64,000 nucleotides of DNA from CAVYGM01 sp963768025 (GCA_963768025.1 CAVYGM010000019.1:159002-223001); one strand, 5' to 3'. Shown: positions 38,689-48,111, numbered from the stretch's first letter. The notes: a model not told the origin generated them from the letters alone. Program-made: numbers and translations.

Positions 38689-40236
38689 ATGACTATTTTA
38701 TCAGTACATATGTTACCACTACTCACGTATCAGTCTGACGTAAGTGAGGCATCCTTTCCCCTACAACCGTTGCCGGAGCGGGTGCTTCAGTTCGGTACGG
38801 GCGCTTTGCTGCGCGGGCTACCTGATTATTTTATCGACAAAGCCAATCGGCAGGGAATATTCAACGGCCGGATCGTGGTGGTGAAATCTACCGAAAACGG
38901 CGAGATGGACGCGTTCGGCCGGCAGGACAACCTCTACACGCTCTGCATCCGGGGGATAGAACACCAGCAACTGGTGGAGCAGAACGTGGTCTGTTCGGCC
39001 ATCAGCCGGGTGCTTTCGGCCCGACAGCAGTGGGACGAGGTACTGCGGATAGCAATCAGCCCCGACTTGCAAATCGTGATTTCCAATACCACGGAAACCG
39101 GAATACAGCTAATCCCCGAAGACATCCAGCAGCGCCCTCCCCTTTCCTTTCCGGGCAAACTGCTGGCGGTACTGTATGCGAGGTATCTAGCCTTTGGGGG
39201 TGATCTGGGCAAAGGACTGGTAATCGTACCAACCGAACTTCTGCCCGACAATGGCTCCAGGCTCGAAGCTATTTTGCTCGAACTGGCGCACCGCAATGAA
39301 CTCGATCCAGCTTTCATAGATTGGCTCGAAACCGCCAACACCTTTTGCAACTCCCTGGTAGACAGGATTGTTCCGGGTCTTCCCGAGCCCATACTCTACA
39401 AAGCCCTGACGGAGCAACTTGGTTACGACGATGCCCTACTGACCATGGCGGAAGTATACAGGTTGTGGGCCATCGAAGTTCCGGAGAATTCGAACAGTGA
39501 GCGGGTAAAAGCGGTGCTGTCATTCTATCAAGCCGACGAAAACGTGATTATCCAATCGGATATAACTCCCTTTCGTGAGCTAAAACTACGCCTGCTGAAC
39601 GGCACGCATACGCTGAGTAGCGGCCTCGCCCTGCTAGCTGGAATCGAGACGGTGGGCCAGGCCATGGCCGACGAAGGCATGGCCGCTTATATTCACAAGC
39701 TGATGCTGTCCGAACTGATCCCGGGCGTTTCGGGCACGGTGGACATCAAAACCGCTCAGCAGTTCGGGCAACAAGTCCTTGACCGATTCAGAAACCCGTA
39801 TATTGAACACCGCTGGCAGACCATTACGCTCCACTACTCCATGAAGATGAAGCTGCGCAATGTACCGACACTGACCCAGTATTACCGAGAACACGCACAT
39901 GGGGTACCCCAATGCATCGCCCTTGGATTTGCCGCCTATCTTTTGTTCATGCGGGGTACCACCCAGCGGGACGGCATCTGGTACGGAGAACACAACGGCA
40001 AGGCCTATCCGATTCAGGATCAGCAGGCAGCTTATTTCTCCGGTCTGTGGGCGCGGTTGTCCCCCGATGAACTGACGCAGGCGGTCCTGCAAAATTCAGC
40101 TCTTTGGGGACAGAATTTAAACGCACTTCCGGGGTTTGGCGACGCGGTGGCTGGTTTCCTCACGCGCCTGTTAGAAAAAGGGGTATCGGCTACGCTGAAC
40201 GCTCAGTTTGCCGAGTTTGACCCCGCCACTACCTAA
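38689..40236 (+). CDS. uxaB: Tagaturonate reductase
   Basis: 515 residues of the polyol/mannitol dehydrogenase superfamily. The nucleotide-binding start is ERVLQFGTGALLRGLPDYFI, and the catalytic signature K-x4-N-x2-H appears as LKLRLLNGTHTLSSG (near residue 300). NAD-dependent UxaB reduces D-tagaturonate to D-altronate in galacturonate catabolism in the cytoplasm. Overall length and motifs fit UxaB better than fructuronate reductase (UxuB), but that distinction rests on context with the pectin genes. A second in-frame Met at codon 8 is an alternative start. No uxaC or uxaA is in the window. Confidence 0.85.
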   Translation: MTILSVHMLPLLTYQSDVSEASFPLQPLPERVLQFGTGALLRGLPDYFIDKANRQGIFNGRIVVVKSTENGEMDAFGRQDNLYTLCIRGIEHQQLVEQNVVCSAISRVLSARQQWDEVLRIAISPDLQIVISNTTETGIQLIPEDIQQRPPLSFPGKLLAVLYARYLAFGGDLGKGLVIVPTELLPDNGSRLEAILLELAHRNELDPAFIDWLETANTFCNSLVDRIVPGLPEPILYKALTEQLGYDDALLTMAEVYRLWAIEVPENSNSERVKAVLSFYQADENVIIQSDITPFRELKLRLLNGTHTLSSGLALLAGIETVGQAMADEGMAAYIHKLMLSELIPGVSGTVDIKTAQQFGQQVLDRFRNPYIEHRWQTITLHYSMKMKLRNVPTLTQYYREHAHGVPQCIALGFAAYLLFMRGTTQRDGIWYGEHNGKAYPIQDQQAAYFSGLWARLSPDELTQAVLQNSALWGQNLNALPGFGDAVAGFLTRLLEKGVSATLNAQFAEFDPATT

Positions 40237-40252
40237 ACCCACAAGTACTCTT

Positions 40253-41236
40253 ATGAAATATAGCCTATTAGTGCTGATCAGCAGCTTGCTGATAAAGGTG
40301 GCGTTTGCACAGTCGGTTCCAACCGGCGGACGGGATACGAGTTTTACCATTCAAAAATCTTTTTTGCAGGAAAAAAAAGGCCACCCCGACATCACCCTGG
40401 CGGACGCCCTTCCGCCGAATGGGGTAACCGTTCATAAGGATATTCCTTACAGTCTACCCGCAGCTGGCAGAACCCTGCGGCTGGACATTTATACACCACC
40501 GTCCGGCACAAAGGAATCCCGCCCGGCCATTCTGATGATTCACGGGGGTGGGTGGCGGTCGGGCGACCGCTCACAAAACTACGCATTGGCCGGACAGCTA
40601 GCCGCCTTCGGCTATGTGACGGTGCCCGTAGAGTACCGCCTCTCGACGGAAGCCCTCTACCCGGCGGCGGTACACGATCTGAAAGCGGCCATCCGGTGGC
40701 TTCGGGCAAACGCGACCGAGTACGACATTGACCCAAATCGGATTGCCGTGCTGGGGTTCTCGGCCGGTGGCCAATTGGCTGCCCTCATCGGGAGTACCAA
40801 TGGCAAGGCGGAGTTTGAGGGTGCGGGCGGTACTCCGGGCAAGTCCAGTGCGGTGCAGGCCGTGGTGGATATTGACGGCATTCTGGCGTTCATCCATCCC
40901 GAATCAGGCGAGGGCGATGATTCGCGTCGTACGTCGGCTGCCACGCACTGGTTTGGATATAGCAAAGCCGAAAGGCCCGATCTATGGCAGCGAGCCTCGG
41001 CTCTGACCCACGTGGATAAAGCCATGCCTCCTATTTTGTTTCTCAATAGCTCCGTGGATAGAATGCACGCCGGAAGGGACGACCTGATCATGAAATTGAA
41101 TTCCTTGGGTACTTATTCAGAAGTACATACTTTTCCGGACTCCCCCCATACGTTCCTGTTTTTCAATCCGTGGTTTAAACCCACCGTTGAGTATATTCAA
41201 AGTTTCTTGCAGCGCGTCTTTGATTCCCACAAGTAG
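40253..41236 (+). CDS. Exported alpha/beta hydrolase (acetyl-esterase-like)
   Basis: 327 residues. The ATG at 40253 is preferred over the one at 40208, which would overlap uxaB, because it opens with a signal peptide (MKYSLLVLISSLLIKVAFAQ). It has the alpha/beta hydrolase oxyanion motif MIHGGGWRSGD, the nucleophile elbow GFSAGGQLA (Ser), an acid in FLNSSVDRMHAG and a His in FPDSPHTFLFF. The layout resembles bacterial BD-FAE-like and xylan/pectin acetyl esterases. It starts 16 bases after uxaB, probably in the same operon. Removal of acetyl groups from pectin is plausible but not proven. Confidence 0.8.
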   Translation: MKYSLLVLISSLLIKVAFAQSVPTGGRDTSFTIQKSFLQEKKGHPDITLADALPPNGVTVHKDIPYSLPAAGRTLRLDIYTPPSGTKESRPAILMIHGGGWRSGDRSQNYALAGQLAAFGYVTVPVEYRLSTEALYPAAVHDLKAAIRWLRANATEYDIDPNRIAVLGFSAGGQLAALIGSTNGKAEFEGAGGTPGKSSAVQAVVDIDGILAFIHPESGEGDDSRRTSAATHWFGYSKAERPDLWQRASALTHVDKAMPPILFLNSSVDRMHAGRDDLIMKLNSLGTYSEVHTFPDSPHTFLFFNPWFKPTVEYIQSFLQRVFDSHK

Positions 41237-41429
41237 GGGTCTGTTTCGGTAAGATCCTCTTGACTAAGGCTTCGAACTGTCCTCTCTGAACTAGTCGCTC
41301 TGAACGGGATAGAAAAGCAGGCTCTGGGAAGTAGATATCGGACCAATTCCATTTTTAATCGGTAGTATACCCTGGCAAAAGCAGGATTACTCCCGCTAAA
41401 AATAACCTGATCCGGTACCTTACTATTCC

Positions 41430-42927
41430 ATGAAAATACCCCTACCTCTCCTCCGTACGACCTACCTATTCCTTGTCGTTGCGTGTAGTAGCTGCGATAA
41501 GACGAAGGAAACCCGACAGCCCAACGTGGTCGTCATCCTGACCGACGATCAGCGCTGGGATGCCCTGAGCTTTGCGGGAAATCCGCACCTGAAAACGCCG
41601 AATATTGACAAGCTGGCCGAAGAAGGTGTTTTCTTCAAAAACTACTTTTGTACTACCTCGCTCTGCTCTCCCAGCCGGGCCTCGATCCTGAGCGGGCAGT
41701 ATGCCCACGCCCACGGGGTGGTCAACAACTTCACGGAGTACCCTGTGGATTTGCCCAGCTTCCCGAGAGTATTGCAGGAAGCCGGCTACGAAACCGCTTA
41801 CATCGGCAAGTGGCACATGGGCGAGGACAACGATAATCCCCGCCCCGGTTTCGACCATTTCGTAACCCATAAGGGGCAGGGTAAGTACTTCGACACCGAG
41901 TTCAACACCAACGGCGAGGGTGGTAAGGTTGTCAAAGGCTACTACACCCATGTCGTTACCAAAATGGCCGATGAGTGGCTGAGGAAAGACACGAAAGAAG
42001 CCTTTCATGCTCATTCTGGGCCATAAAGCGCCGCACAGCTTCTATACGCCCGAGCCGAAGTACGCCAAGGCCTTCGATGGCGTCACCATCCCCTACCCGG
42101 CCAGCGCCTTCAACCTGGACGATAAACCCGACTGGATCAAGCAACGACTGGCTACCTGGCACGGTATCTACGGTCCGCTGTTCGACTGGCGTAAGAAATT
42201 TCCCGACTCTTCCCCCGGGGCGGTGAAGGATTTTGAAGCCATGATCCAGGCTTACTGGGGTACTATCCTTTCTGTCGATGACAGCGTGGGTGAGCTATAC
42301 AAAACCCTGAAAGAATCCGGCGAGCTGGACAATACCATCTTTATCTTTACCTCCGACAACGGCTTACTCAACGGCGAGCACGGCATGGTGGATAAGCGCA
42401 CCATGCACGAGCCCAGCATCCACATTCCCCTGGTGGTGCGGTATCCGGGCCTGACGCCCACCAACAAGCCCGTGGTGGTTACCAAGCAGGTACTGACGCT
42501 GGATATTGCCCCGACGATTCTGGAACTATGCGGTGCACCGGCGCTGAAAAATATTCACGGACAGTCCTTCAAACGGCTGGCGCAGGGCGATACCACCAAC
42601 TGGCGGACGGCCTGGTTTTATGAGTACAACTACGAGAAGCAGTTTCCGTACACGCCCAACGTACGCGGCGTGCGCACCGACGACTGGAAGTACATCCACT
42701 ACCCCACCGGCAATGGCTCGCCGGACCAGCACATGTCCGAACTGTACCACCTGGCGAGTGACCCCGGCGAAAACCGCAACCTGATCAACGACCCGGCTCA
42801 CGCCGCCAAACGCAAAGAACTACAAGCCCAACTGGCCCAGCTCCTCAAAAAAGCAGGCGCCGAGCCGGACAAAATGCCGCTGGACGAAGGGATTAAATCA
42901 GAGCTGCCGGAGCAGTCGATTCGGTGA
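41430..42927 (+). pseudogene. Sulfatase (S1 family), one frameshift
   Basis: Two frames (41430-42026 and 42007-42927) join at about 41996-42001 by removing one base, restoring RKDTKKPFMLILGHKAPHSF. The result is about 498 residues with a lipoprotein-type signal (YLFLVVACSSC). Motifs are NVVVILTDDQRWD (metal pair), TTSLCSPSRASILSGQ (formylglycine Cys), YIGKWHMGEDNDNPRPGFDH, FTSDNGLLNGEHGMVDK and VRTDDWKYIHYP. It resembles the group of sulfatases acting on glycosaminoglycan-like or algal sugars, but the substrate is unknown. It follows the esterase gene by 193 bases that hold no visible feature. Confidence 0.85.
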
Positions 42928-42947
42928 GGTAGGTCTTGATGTATGGA

Positions 42948-43438
42948 TCACGCATCAGGATAACGATAGGGCAGCTTATCATAGAAGACCCGTTCGCTCC
43001 ATTTCAGCGAATCCGGAAAGGGGAGACTATACTTTGAGAAATCGGACCAGAACATGAGTAGCCGGTGATTGGACGGATCTTCCGAAGAAAGAATTACCGG
43101 AAAGCTCCTACCCTCTACCAACCACCATTTGTCCTGCGTGAAATTGACAAAGTAGCGTTGGTATTTATAATCCTGACACTCTTTAAAAACCTGATTTTTA
43201 AATGAATACTGGTAGTGGAATCGGATAAAGGGCGTGATCGGCCTACCCTTTCGTATGCTTTCAATCCCAACTATTAGTTGCGGTTTCGTAGGCCTGATTC
43301 TCGATTATTTGTTTTTTCTCACGGGCACTCCTGATACTCATATAGAGCGCAGGAAGGGCAATCAACACAAATCCCCAAGGTTGAAATAAACATGGCCCAT
43401 TGAAATTCTGATCTCGATTCTTTTGGAATGCCTTCCAT
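42948..43438 (-). pseudogene. Small membrane-anchored protein, unrecognised family, two frameshifts
   Basis: No long frame covers this gap, but the minus strand encodes a coherent protein when two single-base breaks are repaired (near 43392 and near 43280). It starts MEGIPKESRSEFQWAMF, passes one membrane helix (about residues 14-34: WAMFISTLGFVLIALPALYM) and a basic flank (SIRSAREKKQ). It continues with a soluble part reading GIESIRKGRPITPFIRFHYQ, then YFVNFTQDKWWLVEGRSFPV, FWSDFSKYSLPFPDSLKWSE, and ends LPYRYPDA. About 160 residues. I do not recognise the family. Its orientation is opposite to the sulfatases on both sides. Confidence 0.5.
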
Positions 43439-43551
43439 TGCTGTTTTTGAGCTGTGGTTTGTTAAGAAATAGGAGTAGGTACCTTTTCCTTTTGAAGTTT
43501 ACCGTTGTCGAATATACTCAATTAACCCGGACGATTTAACACAGACCGATC

Positions 43552-44092
43552 ATGATCCAATCTATCCTTTTTCTGTTTTCACTTCTTGCCAGCCTGCTGT
43601 ACTATACGCCAGGGCAAAACAAATCGACATTCACAACTCTCAAAAAAAACAAAAAGCCCAACATCGTGCTGATTATGGCCGACGACATGGGCTACGAGTG
43701 CCTGAGCAGCTACGGTAGTGCCGTCTACAACACGCCGAACCTGGACAAACTGGCCCAGCAGGGCGTACGGTTTACGCATTGCTACTCCCAACCCCTCTGT
43801 ACACCCTCCCGGGTGCAGCTCATGACCGGCCAATACAATTTTCGAAACTACGAGGCCTTTGGGTACCTCAACCCGAAAGAAAAAACCTTCGGTAACCTTT
43901 TGAAAGAAGCTGGGTACGCCACCTGCATTGCTGGAAAATGGCAGTTGAGCGGTATTTCGGGGCCGGAAAAGCAACCCGGCTGGGACGATACCAACCGCCC
44001 GCAACCACTTCGGTTTTGATGACTACTGCCTCTGGCAACTGCGCGACATCCGGGCCGAGGAGCGAATCATCGCAAAGGCGGAGGGGAAATAA
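43552..44092 (+). pseudogene. Sulfatase, truncated N-terminal part
   Basis: The first 150 residues are a normal sulfatase start: a signal peptide, KPNIVLIMADDMGYECLSSY, QPLCTPSRVQLMTGQ (formylglycine Cys) and CIAGKWQLSG. Near 44001-44012 a frame change restores HFGFDDYCLWQL. About 17 codons later the frame ends as RDIRAEERIIAKAEGK and a stop. Sulfatases of this type normally have 450-550 residues, so roughly two thirds are missing. A similar tail (LRAAEQIIAKAKGK) recurs at 47926-48036, on the far side of the LuxR/DUF4242 island. This looks like a true deletion or insertion event. Confidence 0.75.
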
Positions 44093-44166
44093 CAACAATA
44101 TGATGACAAAAAGGGGAGCGCGGTGAGAGTAACAAGCTAACAAGCTAGGTGTTAAAGCACAACTGC

Positions 44167-44445
44167 TTAGTCTGATTCGGCAGTGGCGGGGCCGATGATG
44201 ACTTTTACTTCTTCGATTCCACTCACAGGAAAATCTGCGCAATTCGAATGCTGTCTTATAACATCTTCACTCTCTGCTTCGTGAACACAGTAAATTTTGT
44301 CTTGGGTAACATAAGACTCAACCCATCTGTAGGGTTTTCCTAAAACAGATATTACGTTGACGGAAGTTTTTGAAAGTGCTCGCAGATCCTCCTCGGACAA
44401 ATTCCCGGCTCCGGGCAGGTCTCTTTCGATGATGTATTTTTTCAT
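44167..44445 (-). CDS. DUF4242 (SCO4226-like) small protein
   Basis: 92 residues. The Met at 44445 (MKKYIIERDLPGAGNLSEED) is preferred over 44490 because it matches the family start. DUF4242 proteins have a ferredoxin-like fold, and SCO4226 of Streptomyces was described as nickel-binding. Visible are IERDLPGAGNLSEEDLRALS, WVESYVTQDKIYCVHEAES and EDVIRQHSNCADFPVSGIEE. No signal peptide, unlike the tandem DUF4242 protein at 47309. It lies 141 bases downstream of the LuxR-type gene on the same strand, so the two may be cotranscribed. Confidence 0.75.
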   Translation of the reverse strand: MKKYIIERDLPGAGNLSEEDLRALSKTSVNVISVLGKPYRWVESYVTQDKIYCVHEAESEDVIRQHSNCADFPVSGIEEVKVIIGPATAESD

Positions 44446-44586
44446 GATACATTTTTTTATGTTGAGGCCAAAAGGTATGAAGAACAACACGAATGCAATT
44501 ACTGATTATTCCCCAGTTTACAATGCGAATTCCCTATTTTATATGCAGGCGTCTTTTCGGCTTTGCTTGTTACAGACAAAAAAACG

Positions 44587-47178
44587 TTAAGATAGAATCC
44601 CCATACGAGCAGCCTCGGCAACTGCTTTGGAACGGGAATCTGCATCCAATTTGAGCAAAATGCTGGAAATATGATGGTCAACAGTTTTTGCGGAAATATA
44701 CAATTGCTCCGCAATCTCTTTGTTGTGCAGTCCTTCCTTCAATAATTTCAAAATATCCATTTCCCTGTTTGTTAAAAACGCAGCATTTGAACGGGTCGAA
44801 CTTCTAATACCACGAGGTATATTTTTAATACCCAAATTCCGCATTTCCTGTTTTATTTTTTCATACACCGCAGTAGCACCCAAATTCTGAACTATGCCGA
44901 TGGCTTTTCTTTTATCATCTTCCCCTCCTACAAACAGAACTAGGGCCTGCTCGTAAGGGCAGGCCCATTTTTCCAATAAGGCTGCAGCTTGCGAGGCCTT
45001 TGCTGCACTGCTTATGTTATACGCTTCGGCAATTTCACCGCTTTGGATAAAATGCCTACCTGCTTTCTTCATCCAAAAAGTGAATTCAGCCTTTTCAAGA
45101 CTAATACCAGCTCGTTGCATGAGCATAGCGGTTTGTTCAATTTCTTCATCCTCTATAATCGTCGTTCCCGTAAGCCATTCATATTCCAATAGCGCAACCA
45201 TGGAAGGAATGATACGTTGAAGTTCCCCTGTTTCAAAAGACATGGATTTAGCTTCAAGCAGCAGAGTAAGCATCTCTTTTTCTCCTCGTCTCATCCGTAT
45301 TTTGGCCAATACTAAGAGAGCAGCTATTTTGGTAACCGCAGGCTGATTTTCATTTTTAAGCAGATTGTCTGCTGTGTTGTAGGCAACAGTCCAGTTTCCT
45401 TTTTCCATATCCAGCCTTGCTTGCCATGACAACAGGTAGGCAGTCCAGGGATTCAAGTCTCTATCTTCACAATACCGTATGCCTTCTTCCAATATCTCTC
45501 CTGCAAAATCATAGTTTTTTATTTTTACCAAACCGCTCCCCAGACTGGCATAAGCGCGTGCTGCATGTTCGTGATAAGAATGCTTTACTGCTATTGCCAA
45601 ACTTCGCTGCAACATTCCAATGCCTTTTTGTTCGGATGCTGGGATCAACATTTGTACCGTACCCAGATTATTCATGGCATGGCAAAGCACTTCTTCATCC
45701 CCTAACTCTTCGGCCATCTCAGCAGCCTTTTGCCCCCACATCATGCATACAGCTGGTTCATCAGACAACATTTTCAATCGGGACATATTACTAAACGCCA
45801 TTGCTTTTGTCCCTGAAGGAGGCTGAGCTCCCAATAAGTCAACAGCCTGTAAGGCAAAGTGTTCGGCATGACTTCTGTTGCCACCAAACCACCACAAACA
45901 TGACAGGAAAAGCAGACTGTCCACGGTCTTCTCTACGTCAACCAGCTCTTTTTCAAATTTTAAAACTTTTTCTTTAGAGGCGATTGCTTCGTTTATCTGG
46001 TTATCGAGGAAGCATTCATAGGCATAAGCATCATAAATGTCAACCAACTGGCTTGTACTACTTTCTTCGGAATATTCAATAGCCGTACGATATAGTTTTG
46101 CAGCTTCCCTGTGTGCGCCCATTGCTGCTGCCTTCTTCGCCGCCTCCATTGCATACTTAACTACCAGCTTTTTTTCACCAGCATTCTTCGCATAATGCAG
46201 AATCCGCTCTATCTCACCATCTTCTTCAAAAGAATTTAAAAATAGTTTAAGCATCATTTTATTCAGCTCAATCCGCTTAATCGGCGAAAGTGACTCTTCA
46301 ATCGTTTTGCGGTATAACTCATGTTTAAAAACGACTTTACCATTTTGGACAACAATGATATTGATTGCAAAACAGTGATCTATATCCCATGAATGTTTGA
46401 TGTGGGCAACGCGTTCGATTTCCAGCCCTTCCGGCATAATAGACCATATTTGCCAAGCGGTTTTTGTTCCTCCCTTCTGTCGTTCATAGACGGAGAGGAT
46501 GGAATTTTTAATATTATCAGGAATACCGGGGCTATAACTGGCTAAAATCTCATTTACATAAAACGGATTACCCCCGGATATGCTGTAAACATCTTCGCCG
46601 TTGTACCCTTTTTGCGTTGCCATTTCCAAAACTGTCTGTTTTGATAGTGGCCCCAAGGTTAATTTTGTAAAAGAATGTGGGGGGAGTTGCCCCAATACAT
46701 TCCGAAGTGGATGCGTTGAATAAATCTCATTATCGCGATACGTGATAATGAAAAGGCAGGGCAATTGATCAATCCGACGTATAAAAAACTTGATGAAGTC
46801 AAGCGTAGCTTCATCGGCCCAGTGAATGTCTTCGAACACCAGCAAGATCCTCTCATTTTTTGTTTTTAGCTCCTGGAAGAAATTGGTAAACAAGACTGAT
46901 CGTTCTTCCTTGAAAGGCGGAACAGGCCAGTGCTCTTTATTAACCTGCCAGAGTACATCATACAAAGGCGCTAAGGGACGTGGCGTAAACAGGTCGTCAC
47001 AGGTACCCTGATACATGTTGCACTCATTGCTCTTTTGCTTGCAAAAGGCTCTTAACAGGGCGGTTTTTCCAATGCCGGCTTCTCCACACAACACTACGCA
47101 GTGCCCTTCCCCTCCCGCTACATTATCAAAATGCTTTTGGAGCGATCCCATAAATACTTCTCTTTCCATCAACTCCAT
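44587..47178 (-). CDS. LuxR family regulator with AAA/STAND-type ATPase and TPR region (LAL type)
   Basis: 863 residues. The N-terminal ATPase has a Walker A motif at about 31-39 (LCGEAGIGKTALL) and a Walker B region ILLVFEDIHWADEATLDF near residue 115. A long helical TPR-like region spans about residues 330-760. The C-terminal LuxR helix-turn-helix is LTNREMDILKLLKEGLHNKE to ISAKTVDHHISSILLKLDAD (about 800-850). Large ATP-dependent LuxR regulators of this type bind an unknown effector through the TPR region and activate nearby promoters. It is divergent from the tandem DUF4242 gene, the probable target. The coding sequence is distinctly AT-rich against its flanks, suggesting transfer. Confidence 0.88.
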   Translation of the reverse strand: MELMEREVFMGSLQKHFDNVAGGEGHCVVLCGEAGIGKTALLRAFCKQKSNECNMYQGTCDDLFTPRPLAPLYDVLWQVNKEHWPVPPFKEERSVLFTNFFQELKTKNERILLVFEDIHWADEATLDFIKFFIRRIDQLPCLFIITYRDNEIYSTHPLRNVLGQLPPHSFTKLTLGPLSKQTVLEMATQKGYNGEDVYSISGGNPFYVNEILASYSPGIPDNIKNSILSVYERQKGGTKTAWQIWSIMPEGLEIERVAHIKHSWDIDHCFAINIIVVQNGKVVFKHELYRKTIEESLSPIKRIELNKMMLKLFLNSFEEDGEIERILHYAKNAGEKKLVVKYAMEAAKKAAAMGAHREAAKLYRTAIEYSEESSTSQLVDIYDAYAYECFLDNQINEAIASKEKVLKFEKELVDVEKTVDSLLFLSCLWWFGGNRSHAEHFALQAVDLLGAQPPSGTKAMAFSNMSRLKMLSDEPAVCMMWGQKAAEMAEELGDEEVLCHAMNNLGTVQMLIPASEQKGIGMLQRSLAIAVKHSYHEHAARAYASLGSGLVKIKNYDFAGEILEEGIRYCEDRDLNPWTAYLLSWQARLDMEKGNWTVAYNTADNLLKNENQPAVTKIAALLVLAKIRMRRGEKEMLTLLLEAKSMSFETGELQRIIPSMVALLEYEWLTGTTIIEDEEIEQTAMLMQRAGISLEKAEFTFWMKKAGRHFIQSGEIAEAYNISSAAKASQAAALLEKWACPYEQALVLFVGGEDDKRKAIGIVQNLGATAVYEKIKQEMRNLGIKNIPRGIRSSTRSNAAFLTNREMDILKLLKEGLHNKEIAEQLYISAKTVDHHISSILLKLDADSRSKAVAEAARMGILS

Positions 47179-47308
47179 AGTGACGAGAATTTATAAAATG
47201 GGGATACAATTATGTCAAAATGGGGATAACCTCTTACACTCTGTTAGTCGCTATAAATGTCCTTTGTACCTGATACTAAATGTACTAAACAAAATCAAAA
47301 CGATTATT

Positions 47309-47929
47309 ATGAAAGCAAAAATTATGGTGGCACCCTTGGTGATGCTCGGTATCCTGTCCTTATGTGCGTCCGCACAAACTAAAATGAATGCAGCAGATGC
47401 AAAGCATTTGTATGTAGATGTTCACCAATTAGAACCTGGCAAAGTGAAATTTGAAGATGTGGCAGCAGCACACCTGAAAGACCTTGCCGTTGAAAAAAAA
47501 TATGGTGTACACTTTATCAATTATTTGGTTGATGAAGAACATGGAATGGTTTACTGTCTTTCGTCGGCCGGTGATCCCGGCGCAGTAAGTAAAGTACATG
47601 GGGAGGCACACGGATTGTTGCCCACCTATACCCTTGAAGTGACAGAGGGCCAGGCAGCCGCCTTCCAAGGCAGCCAAGAACTATTCCTGGATATCCATAA
47701 GCTAGGTCCGGGAAATGTGACGGCCGCAGCTGTGGCAGATGCCCACAAAAAAGACCTTGCTGTTCAGGGAAAGTACGGTGTGAATTTTATTAATTACTGG
47801 GTGGATGAAAAAACAGGAATGGTGTTGTGTTTGTCTGAGGCTGGAAACGCAGAATCCGTTATCGGTACTCATAAGGAAGCACATGGCCTGGTACCGGTTG
47901 AGGTACGGAAGGTAAAACGTGGCCAATGA
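47309..47929 (+). CDS. Exported protein with two tandem DUF4242 domains
   Basis: 206 residues from ATG 47309 (MKAKIMVAPLVMLGILSLCASAQ, signal peptide). Two homologous halves follow. The first spans about residues 30-108 (HLYVDVHQLEPGKVKFEDVA, MVYCLSSAGDPGAVSKVHGE). The second spans about 118-200 (LFLDIHKLGPGNVTAAAVAD, MVLCLSEAGNAESVIGTHKE). Each keeps C-L-S-x-A-G and a H-x3-H-G-L pattern, candidate metal ligands. The halves match closely, suggesting an internal duplication. The family is nickel-binding in Streptomyces; metal binding here is inferred. It faces away from the LuxR-type gene with a 130-base gap between. Confidence 0.8.
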   Translation: MKAKIMVAPLVMLGILSLCASAQTKMNAADAKHLYVDVHQLEPGKVKFEDVAAAHLKDLAVEKKYGVHFINYLVDEEHGMVYCLSSAGDPGAVSKVHGEAHGLLPTYTLEVTEGQAAAFQGSQELFLDIHKLGPGNVTAAAVADAHKKDLAVQGKYGVNFINYWVDEKTGMVLCLSEAGNAESVIGTHKEAHGLVPVEVRKVKRGQ

Positions 47930-48036
47930 GCGGCTGTTATGAGGAAATTAGCCTCCGAGCCGCCGAACAGATCATTGCCAAAGCAAAAGGAAAAGATGGA
48001 TCAGCCATACAAATGAGCCGTGTCCTGAAATCATAG
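47926..48036 (+). pseudogene. 36-codon tail frame resembling the truncated sulfatase end
   Basis: The frame overlaps the DUF4242 stop (ATGA) and reads CYEEISLRAAEQIIAKAKGK, then DGSAIQMSRVLKS. Its LRAAEQIIAKAKGK resembles IRAEERIIAKAEGK at the end of the truncated sulfatase at about 44050-44089 (10 of 14 positions identical). It may be the 3' scrap of a sulfatase separated by the island. Not likely to be expressed as a functional protein. Confidence 0.35.
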
Positions 48037-48070
48037 GTAATTGGCCTAAAAGCAAAGGCCCGACTCCTGA

Positions 48071-48110
48071 GAATGTGAGAAGTTTGTACTAACACAAACC
48101 TCTCACATTC
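48071..48110 (+). promoter_or_regulatory. Long stem-loop ending one base before the TonB receptor start codon
   Basis: GAATGTGAGA (48071-48080) pairs exactly with TCTCACATTC (48101-48110). GTTTGT pairs with ACAAAC inside, with one A/C mismatch between them and a 6-base loop. The ATG is at 48112. The stem would cover the whole ribosome-binding region, so it could block translation until opened. No T run follows, which argues against a terminator. Confidence 0.55.
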
Positions 48111-48111
48111 T

